A stretch of DNA of 64,000 nt from Dichotomicrobium thermohalophilum (GCF_003550175.1 NZ_QXDF01000001.1:1264501-1328500), one strand, 5' to 3'; shown: positions 52,169-61,961, numbered from the stretch's first letter. Made by a program: numbers and translations. Notes: generated by a model not told the origin, from the sequence alone.

Positions 52169-55100
52169 ATGACCACGGGACCCGGCTTCATCCATCTGCG
52201 CGTGCATTCGGCTTACTCATTGCTGGAAGGCGCGCTGCCCATCAAGAAGCTCTGCGAACTGGCGCAGGCCGATGCGCAACCGGCGCTCGCCATCGCCGAT
52301 CGCAATAACCTGTTCGGCGCGCTGGAGTTTTCCGAAACGCTTGCTGGCGCGGGTATCCAGCCGATCGTGGGCTGCACGCTGTCGGTGAGCTTCGACGAGA
52401 CCGGCAACGGGCGTCCTGACACGGCCCCGCGCCCTGACGGCGCGATCGCGCTGATTGCCAAGGACGAGACCGGCTATGCCAGCTTGATGAAGCTGTCGAG
52501 CCTCGCCTATCTCGACCACTGTGAGGATAGCGAGCCGTTCGTCACGCTGGCCGATTTGGAGCACCACGGCGAAGGATTGATCGCGCTCACCGGCGGTCCG
52601 GAAGGGCCGATCGACGCGGCTCTGCGCGAGGGCGACGAAGCGCGTGCGAAGCGCCTGCTGGAGCGGCTCGCCGCGATCTACCCGGACCGGCTTTATGTCG
52701 AGCTGCAGCGCCACGGGCTGGCGAGCGAGCGCGCTGTCGAGCCGTCGCTGGTCGAACTGGCCTATGCGCACGACCTGCCGCTCGTGGCGACCAATCAGTG
52801 CTACTTCCCGGCCGAAGAGGATTTCGAGGCGCATGACGCGCTGATCTGCGTCGCCGAAGGGCGCTACGTCGTCGAGGAGGACCGCCGCCGCCTGACGCCG
52901 GAGCACCGCTTCAAGACGCGCGCAGAGATGATGAGCCTGTTCTCCGATCTGCCCGAGGCGCTGGAGAACACGGTCGAGATCGCGCGCCGCTGCGCCTTCC
53001 GCGTGCGCACCCACCCGCCGATCCTGCCGGAATTCGCCACGGATGGCGCGGGCAGTGCAGAGGAGCGCAAGCAGGCCGAGGACGCGGCACTGCGTCAGCA
53101 GGCCTGGGCCGGGCTGGAGGCAAGGCTTGAGCGACAGGGCTGTGCCTCTGGTTTCGAGCGCGAAGACTATGAGGCCCGGCTCCAGCACGAGCTCGACGTC
53201 ATCACGTCGATGAACTTCTCCGGCTACTTCCTGATCGTCGCGGACTTCATCCAGTGGGCGAAGCAACAGAGCATCCCCGTCGGGCCGGGGCGTGGGTCGG
53301 GCGCGGGTTCGGCGGTCGCTTGGGCGCTGACAATCACGGACCTCGATCCGCTGCGCCACGGCTTGCTGTTCGAGCGCTTTCTGAACCCGGAACGCGTGTC
53401 GATGCCGGACTTCGACATCGACTTCTGCCAGGATCGGCGCGACGAGGTGATTGGCTACGTCCAGCGCAAATACGGCCATGACCGCGTCGCGCAGATCATT
53501 ACGTTCGGAAAGCTGCAGGCCCGCGCCGTGCTGCGCGATGTGGGCCGCGTTCTGCAGATGCCTTATGGGCAGGTGGACCGGCTGTGCAAACTTGTTCCGA
53601 ACAACCCGGCCAATCCGGTGACGCTGCAGCAGGCCATCGACGACGAGCCGAAGCTGCAGGAAGCGCGCGACAGCGAGGAGATCGTCGCCCAGCTTCTCGA
53701 CATTGCGCAGCGCCTCGAAGGGCTTTACCGCCACGCCTCGACGCACGCCGCTGGTGTGGTCATCGGCGACCGGCCGCTGGAAGAGTTGGTCCCGCTCTAT
53801 CGCGACCCGCGTTCGCCCCTGCCTGTCACGCAGTTCAACATGAAGTGGGTCGAGCCGGCGGGGCTGGTGAAGTTCGATTTCCTGGGCCTCAAGACGCTGA
53901 CAGTCATCGAGAACGCGCGCCGGCTGGTGGAGCGCGACGGGGATGCTCTTGACCTCGACAAGCTCTCGCTGGACGACACGGCGACCTACGATCTGATCGC
54001 ACGCGGCGACACGGTTGGCGTCTTCCAGCTGGAAAGCACGGGCATGCGCGAGGCGCTGCGCAAGCTCAAGCCGGACCGGTTCGAGGACATCATCGCGATG
54101 GTCTCGCTCTACCGGCCCGGCCCGATGGACAACATCGACCCGTTCATCAACCGCAAATATGGCCGCGAGGAACCGGACTACCTGCATCCGCGCATCGAGC
54201 CCATCCTGAAGGAGACCTACGGGGTCATCATCTATCAGGAGCAGGTGATGCAGATCGCCCAGGAGCTGTCCGGCTACAGCCTGGGCGAAGCTGACCTGCT
54301 GCGCCGCGCGATGGGCAAGAAGATCAAGGCGGAGATGGACAAGCAGCGCGATCGCTTCATCTCCGGCGCGGTGGAGCGCGGTGTCGAGAAGGCGCGGGCG
54401 GCGCACATCTTCGACCTGGTGGCGAAGTTCGCGGGCTACGGCTTCAACAAGTCCCACGCCGCCGCCTACGCGCTGCTGGCGTACCAGACGGCCTATCTCA
54501 AGGCGAACCATCCGGTGGCGTTCCTTGCCGCGTCGATGACGCTCGACATGGGCAATACCGACAAGCTCAACGTGTTCGTCCAGGAAGCGCGGCGCATGGG
54601 CGTGGGGCTGGAGCCGCCATCGGTGAACGAGTCCGGCGTGGAGTTCCTCCCGCAGGACGGCGCGATCCGCTATTCGCTGGCCGCGCTGCGCAATGTCGGG
54701 CGGTCGGTCGTTGAGCACATCGTGGCCGAGCGCGATAGCGGCGGCTCATTCCAGAGCCTTGCCGACTTCGCCGCGCGCATCAATCCGCGCATCGTCAACA
54801 AGCGCGCGCTGGAGTCGCTGGCGGCGGCTGGCGCTTTCGACTGCCTGGAGCCGGACCGCGCGAAGGTTTGCGCCAATGTGGATGTGATCCTCGGCGCGGC
54901 GGGCCGTCTGGCCGGCGACCGGGCGGCGGGGCAAAGCGATTTGTTCGGCGCGGGCGAGGCCGAGCCGCCGACGCTGGCGCTGCGCGCGGCCCCGCGCTGG
55001 GGGTTGATGGAGCGGCTGTCGCAGGAGCTGGAGGCGGTCGGGTTTTTCCTGTCTGGACATCCGCTCGATGACTACCGTGACATGCTTTCCGCGCTGAACA

Positions 55101-55627
55101 TTCCGGACTGGGCGAGCTTCGAGGCCAAGGCGCGCGCGCAGAACGGCGCAGGCGGCAAGGTGGCGGCAACGGTGCTCTACAAGCAGGAGCGCAAGTCGAA
55201 ATCCGGCAATCGCTTTGCCTTCGCGGGCTTCTCCGATCCGACTGGCCAGTTCGAGGCAGTGGTGTTCTCTGAGACGCTGGCGGCGGCGGCCGAGGCGCTG
55301 GAACCCGGTCACAATGTCGTGCTCACGGTGGAATGCGATGTTGAAGGCGACAATCTCAAGACTCGGGTGATCAGCGTTCAGACCCTGGATGACCTGATGG
55401 GGCGGAAGCAGTCCGGCGCGGCGATCTGCGTCGACTCGGACGTGGCGCTGGACGAGTTGGTCAAGCGGCTCTCGCCCGGCGGCTCAGGCCGGCTCAGCCT
55501 GGCGGTGCGGCTTGACGAGCTTGGCCGTGAGGTCCGCTTCGAGTTGGGCGAGGGTTATGACCTCTCGCCGCGAAACCTGAGCGCGCTCAAGACGCTGCCG
55601 GGCGTGCGCGAGGTCCGGCCGGTTTAA
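52169..55627 (+). CDS. dnaE: DNA polymerase III subunit alpha
   Basis: The replicative polymerase. The 1152 residues contain the N-terminal PHP domain (FIHLRVHSAYSLLEGALPIK), the polymerase palm with GPGRGSGAGSAVAWALTITD and MPDFDIDFCQDRRDEVIGYV (catalytic aspartates), ESTGMREALRKLKPDRFEDI, a helix-hairpin-helix region, and a C-terminal OB fold. The start ATG lies behind GAGCAAGGCGCG. It is the housekeeping DnaE1 type rather than the mutagenic DnaE2, judging by length and the lack of imuA/imuB neighbours. Confidence 0.97.
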   Translation: MTTGPGFIHLRVHSAYSLLEGALPIKKLCELAQADAQPALAIADRNNLFGALEFSETLAGAGIQPIVGCTLSVSFDETGNGRPDTAPRPDGAIALIAKDETGYASLMKLSSLAYLDHCEDSEPFVTLADLEHHGEGLIALTGGPEGPIDAALREGDEARAKRLLERLAAIYPDRLYVELQRHGLASERAVEPSLVELAYAHDLPLVATNQCYFPAEEDFEAHDALICVAEGRYVVEEDRRRLTPEHRFKTRAEMMSLFSDLPEALENTVEIARRCAFRVRTHPPILPEFATDGAGSAEERKQAEDAALRQQAWAGLEARLERQGCASGFEREDYEARLQHELDVITSMNFSGYFLIVADFIQWAKQQSIPVGPGRGSGAGSAVAWALTITDLDPLRHGLLFERFLNPERVSMPDFDIDFCQDRRDEVIGYVQRKYGHDRVAQIITFGKLQARAVLRDVGRVLQMPYGQVDRLCKLVPNNPANPVTLQQAIDDEPKLQEARDSEEIVAQLLDIAQRLEGLYRHASTHAAGVVIGDRPLEELVPLYRDPRSPLPVTQFNMKWVEPAGLVKFDFLGLKTLTVIENARRLVERDGDALDLDKLSLDDTATYDLIARGDTVGVFQLESTGMREALRKLKPDRFEDIIAMVSLYRPGPMDNIDPFINRKYGREEPDYLHPRIEPILKETYGVIIYQEQVMQIAQELSGYSLGEADLLRRAMGKKIKAEMDKQRDRFISGAVERGVEKARAAHIFDLVAKFAGYGFNKSHAAAYALLAYQTAYLKANHPVAFLAASMTLDMGNTDKLNVFVQEARRMGVGLEPPSVNESGVEFLPQDGAIRYSLAALRNVGRSVVEHIVAERDSGGSFQSLADFAARINPRIVNKRALESLAAAGAFDCLEPDRAKVCANVDVILGAAGRLAGDRAAGQSDLFGAGEAEPPTLALRAAPRWGLMERLSQELEAVGFFLSGHPLDDYRDMLSALNIPDWASFEAKARAQNGAGGKVAATVLYKQERKSKSGNRFAFAGFSDPTGQFEAVVFSETLAAAAEALEPGHNVVLTVECDVEGDNLKTRVISVQTLDDLMGRKQSGAAICVDSDVALDELVKRLSPGGSGRLSLAVRLDELGREVRFELGEGYDLSPRNLSALKTLPGVREVRPV

Positions 55628-55637
55628 GGGAGGCGAG

Positions 55638-56000
55638 ATGTTTCTGCGTGCGCTGATGATGATTGCGCTGGTGGTCGGCGGACCGGTGATGGCCGGGGAG
55701 GCGGATGTCGTCGATGTTGAAGTGGCAAAGCAGGGCGATGGCACGTTCCGTTTCGATGTGACTGTACGTCATGCCGACGAGGGCTGGGACCACTACGCTG
55801 ACCGCTGGGACGTGCTCGGGCCGGATGGCGAGGTGCTGGGCTCGCGCGAGTTGCTGCATCCGCATGTGAACGAGCAGCCTTTTACCCGCTCGCTCATGGG
55901 TGTGGTGATCCCGGCAGATGTCGAGGAAGTCACGCTACGGGCGCATGACAGTGTGCATGAACTCGGCGGCGCGGAAATGAGGGTCGCGGTCCCCCACTAG
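55638..56000 (+). CDS. Small secreted protein of unknown function
   Basis: A 120-residue product with a signal peptide (MFLRALMMIALVVGGPVMAG). The mature part is a single small beta domain (FRFDVTVRHADEGWDHYADR, WDVLGPDGEVLGSRELLHPH, VTLRAHDSVHELGGAEMRVA) rich in histidine and aspartate. I know similar uncharacterised periplasmic proteins but cannot name a function. It follows dnaE by ten bases and overlaps the stop of the convergent LysR gene by four bases (CTAG). Confidence 0.72.
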   Translation: MFLRALMMIALVVGGPVMAGEADVVDVEVAKQGDGTFRFDVTVRHADEGWDHYADRWDVLGPDGEVLGSRELLHPHVNEQPFTRSLMGVVIPADVEEVTLRAHDSVHELGGAEMRVAVPH

Positions 56001-56893
56001 GCGGCTGGTTCCGTCTCTTGGTGCGCCCGGAGCAATTCGCGCACGAGCGGATTCGGGAAGCGGCGCGCGAGCGTGACGGCGTAGAAGGTCTCGCTCACAC
56101 CCGGAAGCTGGTTTGCTTCCACCAGCCGACCATTGGCCAGTTCGTCCCTCACCACGATGGGCGGCACCACCGCCAGGCCGATGCCCTCGCGCGCCATGAG
56201 CCGCATCATCGCCATGTCGTCCACCTCCGCGGCGATCTGCGGGCGCACCTCAAGCCGGTCGGCGAGTGCGTCGAACCCGGTGCGCACGCCTGTGTCGAGT
56301 GAGGGCAGAATGATCGGGTGCTGCTCCAGAAGATCGCGCAGTTCTCCGCCATTGCCGACCCGATCCGGCGTGCCGACGAGGCTGACCCGCTGCTCGGCGA
56401 TGGCATGGGAAATCCACGGCGTAACCGAGTCGCGCGCCGGGGCCTGGTTGACCAGCACCACATCGAGCCGCAGGGCCTCCAGAGCCTGGTACAGATCGGC
56501 GAGCCCGCCGGAGCGCAGAATGACCTCCACGTCAGCACGGCCAAGAATGGGGCGCAGGAAGGCGACCTGAAAGTTCCGCGACAGCGTCGACAGCGCGCCG
56601 ACACGCAGCACCTGCCGCGCGGCACTGCCGCTTTCCTTCAGCGTGTCGAGTAACTCCTCGCCCGTGGCGAAGATCGAATCAGCGTGATCGAGGGCGATGC
56701 GGCCCGCCTCGGTCAGCACGAGCTGTTTGCCGCGCCGTTCGAACAGGTTGTGGCCAAGCTGATGCTCCAGCTTGTGGATCTGTGTGGACAGCGCCGATTG
56801 CGACACGTTCAGCCGCTCCGCCGTGCGCGTGAGATTGCCCTCATGGGCGACGGCCCAGAAGTAGCGCAGGTGATTGTAGTTCAGGATCGCCAT
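55997..56893 (-). CDS. LysR-family transcriptional regulator, divergent from dabB
   Basis: A 298-residue LysR-type regulator. The N-terminal winged helix is NYNHLRYFWAVAHEGNLTRT and LNVSQSALSTQIHKLEHQLG. The C-terminal part is the two-lobed effector-binding domain. NhaR-like LysR genes of this kind often stand divergent from dabAB clusters. The effector is unknown; a carbon or CO2 signal would make sense. It most likely controls dabB through the dyad in the shared promoter region. Confidence 0.9.
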   Translation of the reverse strand: MAILNYNHLRYFWAVAHEGNLTRTAERLNVSQSALSTQIHKLEHQLGHNLFERRGKQLVLTEAGRIALDHADSIFATGEELLDTLKESGSAARQVLRVGALSTLSRNFQVAFLRPILGRADVEVILRSGGLADLYQALEALRLDVVLVNQAPARDSVTPWISHAIAEQRVSLVGTPDRVGNGGELRDLLEQHPIILPSLDTGVRTGFDALADRLEVRPQIAAEVDDMAMMRLMAREGIGLAVVPPIVVRDELANGRLVEANQLPGVSETFYAVTLARRFPNPLVRELLRAHQETEPAA

Positions 56894-56996
56894 ATCTTCT
56901 ATTTAAGAGAACGAACCGATCTTAACAATGAATTTTATAGATGGAATGCGCGCTGCTATCTAACCGGGGAACGTGAAGCAATCCGGAGGATAAAGG
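56894..56996 (+). promoter_or_regulatory. LysR-dabB divergent promoter with an inverted repeat
   Basis: TTAAGA (56903-56908) and TCTTAA (56920-56925) form a perfect 6-bp inverted repeat with an 11-base spacer, fitting a LysR-type site. A good -10 for dabB, TATAGA (56936-56941), has no proper -35 at the usual distance (GAACCG at 56913-56918), and the dyad covers that place. That is the layout of an activator-dependent promoter. GGAGGATAAAGG just before 56997 is the dabB ribosome binding site. Confidence 0.55.
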
Positions 56997-58577
56997 ATGG
57001 AGCTGTTCGCTGTGGCTGTTGTCGCCGCGCCGCTGGCTCTGCTGGCCGTCTGGGTCTATGCGCAATCGGCGCCGGGCATGAGGCCGCGCGGCTTGCTGGA
57101 TTTTGCGCGTGTCGCCACCCTCGCTGCACTGGCGATTGCCGTGGTAGCTGGCGTGTCCGTCGCACTTTATGGCCCTCTGACGACGCCGACGATCGGGTCT
57201 GAGGGCCTCGGACTGTCGCTGCGGCTCGATGCGGTGAGCGCCGTCATGTTCTTGCTCGTCGCGTTTGTCGGCGCGATCGTGGTCGAATACAGCCGCAACT
57301 ACATGGATGGCGATGCGCGCCAGGGCGTGTTTACCGGGCGGCTCTGTCTAACGCTGGCTTCGGTGGTGTTGCTCGTCCTGTCCGGCAATCTGGTCATGTT
57401 GGTGCTCGCGTGGATCGGGACGAGCCTCGCGCTGCAAACCTTGCTGCTTTTTTACGCGGAGCGGCCGAAGGCGGTCATTGCCGGGCGCAAGAAGTTCATT
57501 ACCGCACGCATGAGCGACGCGCTGCTGATCGGCGCGGCCATGCTGCTCTATCAGGCTTTCGGTACAGCCGATATTGGCGCCATCCTCTCTGCTGCGACGC
57601 AGGCGGAAGCCTCCACCACGATCGCTGTCGCCGCGCTGCTGCTGGTCGGCGCCGCGCTCTTGAAGTCCGCACAGTTCCCGTTTCACGGCTGGCTGCCGGA
57701 GGTCATGGAGACGCCCACGCCGGTCTCCGCGCTCTTGCACGCCGGCATCATCAACGCCGGGGGCTTCCTGATTGTCCGCTTTGCCGACGTGATGCTGCTC
57801 TCCGCCGCGTCGCTCCACCTGCTCGCCATCATCGGCGGTTTCACCGCGCTCTTTGGCGCCGTGGTCATGCTCACCCAGACCAGCATCAAGGTTTCGCTGG
57901 CCTGGTCCACGGTCGCGCAGATGGGCTTCATGATGCTGCAATGTGGCCTTGGCGCCTTTGCGCTTGCGGTGCTGCATATCGTGGCGCACTCGCTCTACAA
58001 GGCGCACGCGTTCCTGTCCTCGGGCAGCGTGATCGACATCGCCCGCACCTCCTGGGTGCCGGAGAAGACACCGCCGCGGGTCTCGCATGTGCTGCTCGCG
58101 CTTGCACTGGCACTGGTGCTTTACACCGGCATCGGCGCGGGATTCGGCCTTGCCGGTGATGTGGCCCCGCAGATCCTGGCGCTCGGCGCGATCCTCATAA
58201 TGGGGCTGACCCTGTTCATCGCGCAATCGGCCGCAGGGAAGCTGAACGCCTATGTCATCGGCCGCACGCTCGCGGCCGCGACCACCGTCACGATAGCCTA
58301 CTTCGTATTGCAGGGCGGGGCGCAGATGCTTCTCGCCGACACTTTGCCCCCGCCGCCCGCGCCGGGCCCGTTTGCCTACGCGATCATGGCGCTGGCTGTC
58401 GCGTCGTTCGCCGCGGTCACCGTCCTGCAGATCATCGAGCCGTCGCGCGCGGCCACGCCATTCTGGCGCGCCGCCCGCGTACACATTGCCAACGGCCTTT
58501 ATGTGAACAGCCTTTTCGACCGTTTCGTCGGCGCCTTTGACCGGCCGGCTGCCCATAAGCAGGGAGGAGCGCAATGA
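56997..58577 (+). CDS. dabB: Inorganic-carbon transporter membrane subunit DabB (NuoL-like)
   Basis: DabB is the proton/cation-conducting membrane half of the Dab pump, which drives CO2 hydration by DabA. The 526 residues are antiporter-like with about 13-14 helices and the motif AQFPFHGWLPEVMETPTPVS, LLHAGIINAGGFLIVRFADV and VSLAWSTVAQMGFMMLQCGL, close to NuoL but without its long lateral helix. The identity rests on the next gene: this NuoL-like type next to DabA is the characterised pair. It overlaps dabA by four bases (ATGA). Confidence 0.92.
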   Translation: MELFAVAVVAAPLALLAVWVYAQSAPGMRPRGLLDFARVATLAALAIAVVAGVSVALYGPLTTPTIGSEGLGLSLRLDAVSAVMFLLVAFVGAIVVEYSRNYMDGDARQGVFTGRLCLTLASVVLLVLSGNLVMLVLAWIGTSLALQTLLLFYAERPKAVIAGRKKFITARMSDALLIGAAMLLYQAFGTADIGAILSAATQAEASTTIAVAALLLVGAALLKSAQFPFHGWLPEVMETPTPVSALLHAGIINAGGFLIVRFADVMLLSAASLHLLAIIGGFTALFGAVVMLTQTSIKVSLAWSTVAQMGFMMLQCGLGAFALAVLHIVAHSLYKAHAFLSSGSVIDIARTSWVPEKTPPRVSHVLLALALALVLYTGIGAGFGLAGDVAPQILALGAILIMGLTLFIAQSAAGKLNAYVIGRTLAAATTVTIAYFVLQGGAQMLLADTLPPPPAPGPFAYAIMALAVASFAAVTVLQIIEPSRAATPFWRAARVHIANGLYVNSLFDRFVGAFDRPAAHKQGGAQ

Positions 58578-61084
58578 ACGTCTTGCCCGCTAACCAGATG
58601 ACTGACTTTAAGGACGCAATGGCCGTGACTGACGCGGCGATCATCGCGGCGGCCGACCGCGCCGGCAAGCGCATTGCGCCGCTCTGGCCGCTCAAGCACT
58701 TCGTCGCGGTCAATCCGTTCTGGGGGCTGGCAGACCATGACTTCGCCGAGGCCGCCGAGGCGCTGGCCCGCACTGCCGGCGCCCGGATGACGATGCCGCG
58801 CAGCTACTATCTCGACGCGATCGAGTCCGGCCGGATCACCAGGGACGACATCGCCGCGGCGCTTGAGCGAGTGAAGGGCGCGGGTATGCCGGCCGATCCG
58901 GACACGGTGATCGCCGCGGCGCGGCAGGAGACGGCACTGCCGCCGACCTTGACGACGGTCGCCGACATTGCGGCCCGGGTTTCCGGCAAGGATTGGCCGG
59001 GGTTCATCGCCGAGCGCATCTCTCTCTGGGCGGCCGACCAGTTTGATGAGGGGCAAGCTTCCTGGCCGTCCGCCGGCCAGACACAGCCGCCTTACGTGCA
59101 CTGGCGCGAGACAGCGATGGTTGACCGCACCCCGGAATTCGCCGGTATGGGGAGCATCCGCGCCGCAGTCGCCGCGCTGCCGGAAGATGCGGACGCGCTG
59201 ATCGTCGCGGCAATCAAGCGGCTCGGACTGGATAACGACAGCGTGGAGCCCTATCTCCACCGTCTGCTCATGACCGTCGGCGGCTGGGCGGCCTATGCGC
59301 GCTACAAGGTCTGGGATGCCGAGCTTTACGACCGCGAGGACGAGACGCTGCGCCAGTTCCTCGCCGTGCGGCTGGCTTATGAGCTGATCCTGTTCGAGCG
59401 GTATCAGTCAGACGCCGACTTTCTCGCGCGTTGGGCGGAGGCCTATCCAGTCGCGGCCGTTGACGGGCAGGCGCTCGCCATAGATGCCGTGCTACAGACG
59501 GCCTATGACGTCGCCTGGCAGCGCGAACTGGTCGGCAAGCTCAACGGCAGCGCGCCGGCGACCCCCGAAGCGCGCAAGAAGGTTCAGGCCGCCTTCTGCA
59601 TCGACGTGCGTTCGGAAGTGTTCCGCCGGTCGCTGGAAAGCGTCTCTCCGGAGGTCGAGACGATCGGGTTCGCCGGTTTCTTCGGCTTTGCCATCGAGTA
59701 CATCCCGATCGGCAAGAACGAGGGCGGGTCGCAGTGCCCGGTGCTGCTGACCCCGCAATTCACCGTGCGCGAGACGGTGCGCGACGCCACGCCGGAGGAG
59801 GAAGTTGAGATCCTCGGCCTGCGGCGGCTGCGCCGGCGCGCGTCGAAGGCCTGGAAGTCGTTCAAGCTGGCTGCGGTGTCGTCCTTTGCCTTCGTCGAGA
59901 CGGTCGGTATTTCGTATCTCGTCAAGCTGGTCAGCGATGCCACGGGGTTGTCGCGGACGGTCACCCATCCGGCTTCTGACGGGCTGGACGCCTCGGTCGA
60001 AAAGCGCCTGAAGCCGGAGATCGAGACACGGGCGATGGCCGGGCGGGAAACCGGGTTCACGCCGGAGCAGCGGCTGGATATGGCCGAGGGCGTCTTGAAG
60101 GCAATGTCGATGACGTCGGACTTCGCGCGGATCGTCCTGCTGGCCGGCCACGGCGCAACGGTTGTCAACAACCCGCACGCCAGCGGGCTGGACTGCGGCG
60201 CCTGCGGCGGCCACACCGGCGAGGCGAATGCGCGCGTTGCCGCGGCCATCCTGAACGACCCGGAAGTGCGCGCCGGGCTGGCGGAGCGGGGCATACACGT
60301 GCCGGAGGACACGATCTTCATCGGCGCGCTGCATGACACCACCACCGACGAGGTCGAGCTGTTCGATCTGGAGACGGTGCCGGAAAGCCACGCCGACGAT
60401 CTCGCGCGGCTCAAGGATTGGCTCGATCGCGCGGGGCATCTGGCGCGGGCCGAGCGCTCGGCCCTGCTGAACATCGACAGCGGCCGCGAGATCGACGCGC
60501 AGGTCATCGCCCGCAGTCAGGACTGGGCGCAGGTGCGGCCCGAATGGGGGCTGGCCGGTTGCGCCGCCTTCATCGCTGCGCCGCGCAGCCGCACGGCCGG
60601 GCGCGACCTCGACGGCCGGAGCTTCCTGCACAACTATGATTGGCGGCAGGACGAGAACTTCGCCACGCTGGAGCTGATCATGACAGCGCCAATGGTCGTT
60701 GCGAGCTGGATCAGCCTGCAGTACTACGGCTCCACGGTGGACAACCGCGTGTTCGGCTGCGGCAACAAGGTGCTGCATAACGTGGTCGGAACGCTCGGCG
60801 TGCTGGAGGGCAATGGCGGCGACCTGCGCACGGGCCTGCCCTGGCAGTCGGTCCATGACGGCGAGCGGCTGATCCACGAGCCGCTGCGGCTGTCGGTGGT
60901 GATCGAAGCGCCGCGCGAGGCGATGAATGCGATCATCGAGAAGCATGAGGTGGTCCGCAATCTCGTCGACAATGGCTGGCTCTACCTGTTCGCCATGGAC
61001 GACAGCGGCAAGATCGCCTGGCGCTATGCCGGCGGCGGCGAATGGGAGGCGGTCACCCGGGAGCAGGTCGCGGATGCGGCTTGA
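58574..61084 (+). CDS. dabA: Inorganic-carbon transporter subunit DabA (DUF2309)
   Basis: DabA is a cytoplasmic beta-carbonic-anhydrase-like zinc protein that with DabB traps CO2 as bicarbonate, using the proton gradient. The 836 residues contain the early PLKHFVAVNPFWGL motif. The zinc-site residues are all present: C342 and D344 in FCIDVRSEVF, H526 in LLAGHGATVVNN and C541 in GLDCGACGGH, with the same spacing as in the Halothiobacillus neapolitanus protein (C351, D353, H524, C539). It is therefore likely active. It starts inside the dabB stop and its end overlaps the DUF6671 gene. Confidence 0.94.
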   Translation: MNVLPANQMTDFKDAMAVTDAAIIAAADRAGKRIAPLWPLKHFVAVNPFWGLADHDFAEAAEALARTAGARMTMPRSYYLDAIESGRITRDDIAAALERVKGAGMPADPDTVIAAARQETALPPTLTTVADIAARVSGKDWPGFIAERISLWAADQFDEGQASWPSAGQTQPPYVHWRETAMVDRTPEFAGMGSIRAAVAALPEDADALIVAAIKRLGLDNDSVEPYLHRLLMTVGGWAAYARYKVWDAELYDREDETLRQFLAVRLAYELILFERYQSDADFLARWAEAYPVAAVDGQALAIDAVLQTAYDVAWQRELVGKLNGSAPATPEARKKVQAAFCIDVRSEVFRRSLESVSPEVETIGFAGFFGFAIEYIPIGKNEGGSQCPVLLTPQFTVRETVRDATPEEEVEILGLRRLRRRASKAWKSFKLAAVSSFAFVETVGISYLVKLVSDATGLSRTVTHPASDGLDASVEKRLKPEIETRAMAGRETGFTPEQRLDMAEGVLKAMSMTSDFARIVLLAGHGATVVNNPHASGLDCGACGGHTGEANARVAAAILNDPEVRAGLAERGIHVPEDTIFIGALHDTTTDEVELFDLETVPESHADDLARLKDWLDRAGHLARAERSALLNIDSGREIDAQVIARSQDWAQVRPEWGLAGCAAFIAAPRSRTAGRDLDGRSFLHNYDWRQDENFATLELIMTAPMVVASWISLQYYGSTVDNRVFGCGNKVLHNVVGTLGVLEGNGGDLRTGLPWQSVHDGERLIHEPLRLSVVIEAPREAMNAIIEKHEVVRNLVDNGWLYLFAMDDSGKIAWRYAGGGEWEAVTREQVADAA

Positions 61085-61958
61085 GCCGGAGACACAGGCA
61101 CGGCCCCACCCTTATGCGGGCGGGCAAGCCGCGCTCGCCACGATGCACCGGAAGGAGCGGGCTATCGCGCCCACTCTCGCCGAGCAGGTCGGGCTTCAGG
61201 TCATCGTGCCCCGGGGCCTGAACACCGATCGGCTCGGCACCTTTACCGGCGAGACTCCGCGCGCCGGCACGATCGAGGAAGCCGCGATCGCCAAGGCGCG
61301 GCTCGGCATGGACGCCGCCGGGCTGCCGCTCGGGCTGGCGAACGAGGGCGCTTACGGCCCGCATCCGCAGATCCCGTTCATCGCGGCCGGGGTCGAGCTA
61401 ATCGTGCTGGTGGACGATGCGCGCGGGCTGATCGTCAAGGAGCACATCATCGAGGAGGCGCCGCATTACGATCATGCGGTGGTGGGCGCGGGCGATGATT
61501 TGGACGCGTTTCTCGTCCGCGTCGAATTTCCGGAAACGGGGCTGATCGTGCGGCCCAACGGACGCGACCCCATCGACGCCCCAGTCCGCAAGGGCATCCG
61601 AGAGCAGAACGCGTTGATGGCGGCGATCCGCGACGCCGCGCGGGAAGCGGTGGACGGCAAGGCCTTTGTCCAGACAGACATGCGCGCGCATGTGAACCCG
61701 CGCCGGATGGCCACGCTCACCCGTCTGGCCGAGCGGTTCGCGGCGCGGCTGGCGCGGCTGTGCCCGGATTGCGGCGCGCCGGGCTACGGCATGGTCGATG
61801 TCGAGAGCGGGTTGCCCTGCGCGGGATGCGGCGCGCCCAGCGGGCTGGTCCGGTTCGAGGTGTTCGGCTGCGCGGCTTGCGACCGGCACGAGCGCCGCCC
61901 CCGCGCGGACGGGTTGGAGGCCGCCGACCCGCGCCACTGCCACCTGTGCAACCCTTGA
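61074..61958 (+). CDS. DUF6671 family protein with paired zinc-ribbon motifs
   Basis: A 294-residue protein. The N-terminal ~190 residues match DUF6671 (TMHRKERAIAPTLAEQVGLQ, VIVPRGLNTDRLGTFTGE, ASEGAYGPHP-like LANEGAYGPHPQIPFIAAG, TDMRAHVNPRRMATL). The C-terminus holds four C-x-x-C pairs (CPDC, CAGC, CAAC, CHLC), enough for two zinc ribbons. No biochemical role is known. ATG 61074 lies inside dabA (11-base overlap), so it is translationally coupled to the Dab pump and may be an accessory factor, for example in metal supply or assembly. That part is inference. Confidence 0.85.
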   Translation: MRLEPETQARPHPYAGGQAALATMHRKERAIAPTLAEQVGLQVIVPRGLNTDRLGTFTGETPRAGTIEEAAIAKARLGMDAAGLPLGLANEGAYGPHPQIPFIAAGVELIVLVDDARGLIVKEHIIEEAPHYDHAVVGAGDDLDAFLVRVEFPETGLIVRPNGRDPIDAPVRKGIREQNALMAAIRDAAREAVDGKAFVQTDMRAHVNPRRMATLTRLAERFAARLARLCPDCGAPGYGMVDVESGLPCAGCGAPSGLVRFEVFGCAACDRHERRPRADGLEAADPRHCHLCNP

Positions 61959-61961
61959 TGC

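Noticed and set aside
52217-54718. Open frame of 833 codons on the minus strand opposite dnaE
   Set aside because: Same cause: a shadow of the dnaE codon pattern, with low-complexity composition and no ribosome binding site.
56997-58577. Reading this gene as a second nuoL or an Mrp antiporter subunit
   Set aside because: It lacks the long C-terminal lateral helix of NuoL and its Mrp partners, and overlaps a DabA gene with a complete zinc site, so DabB fits better.
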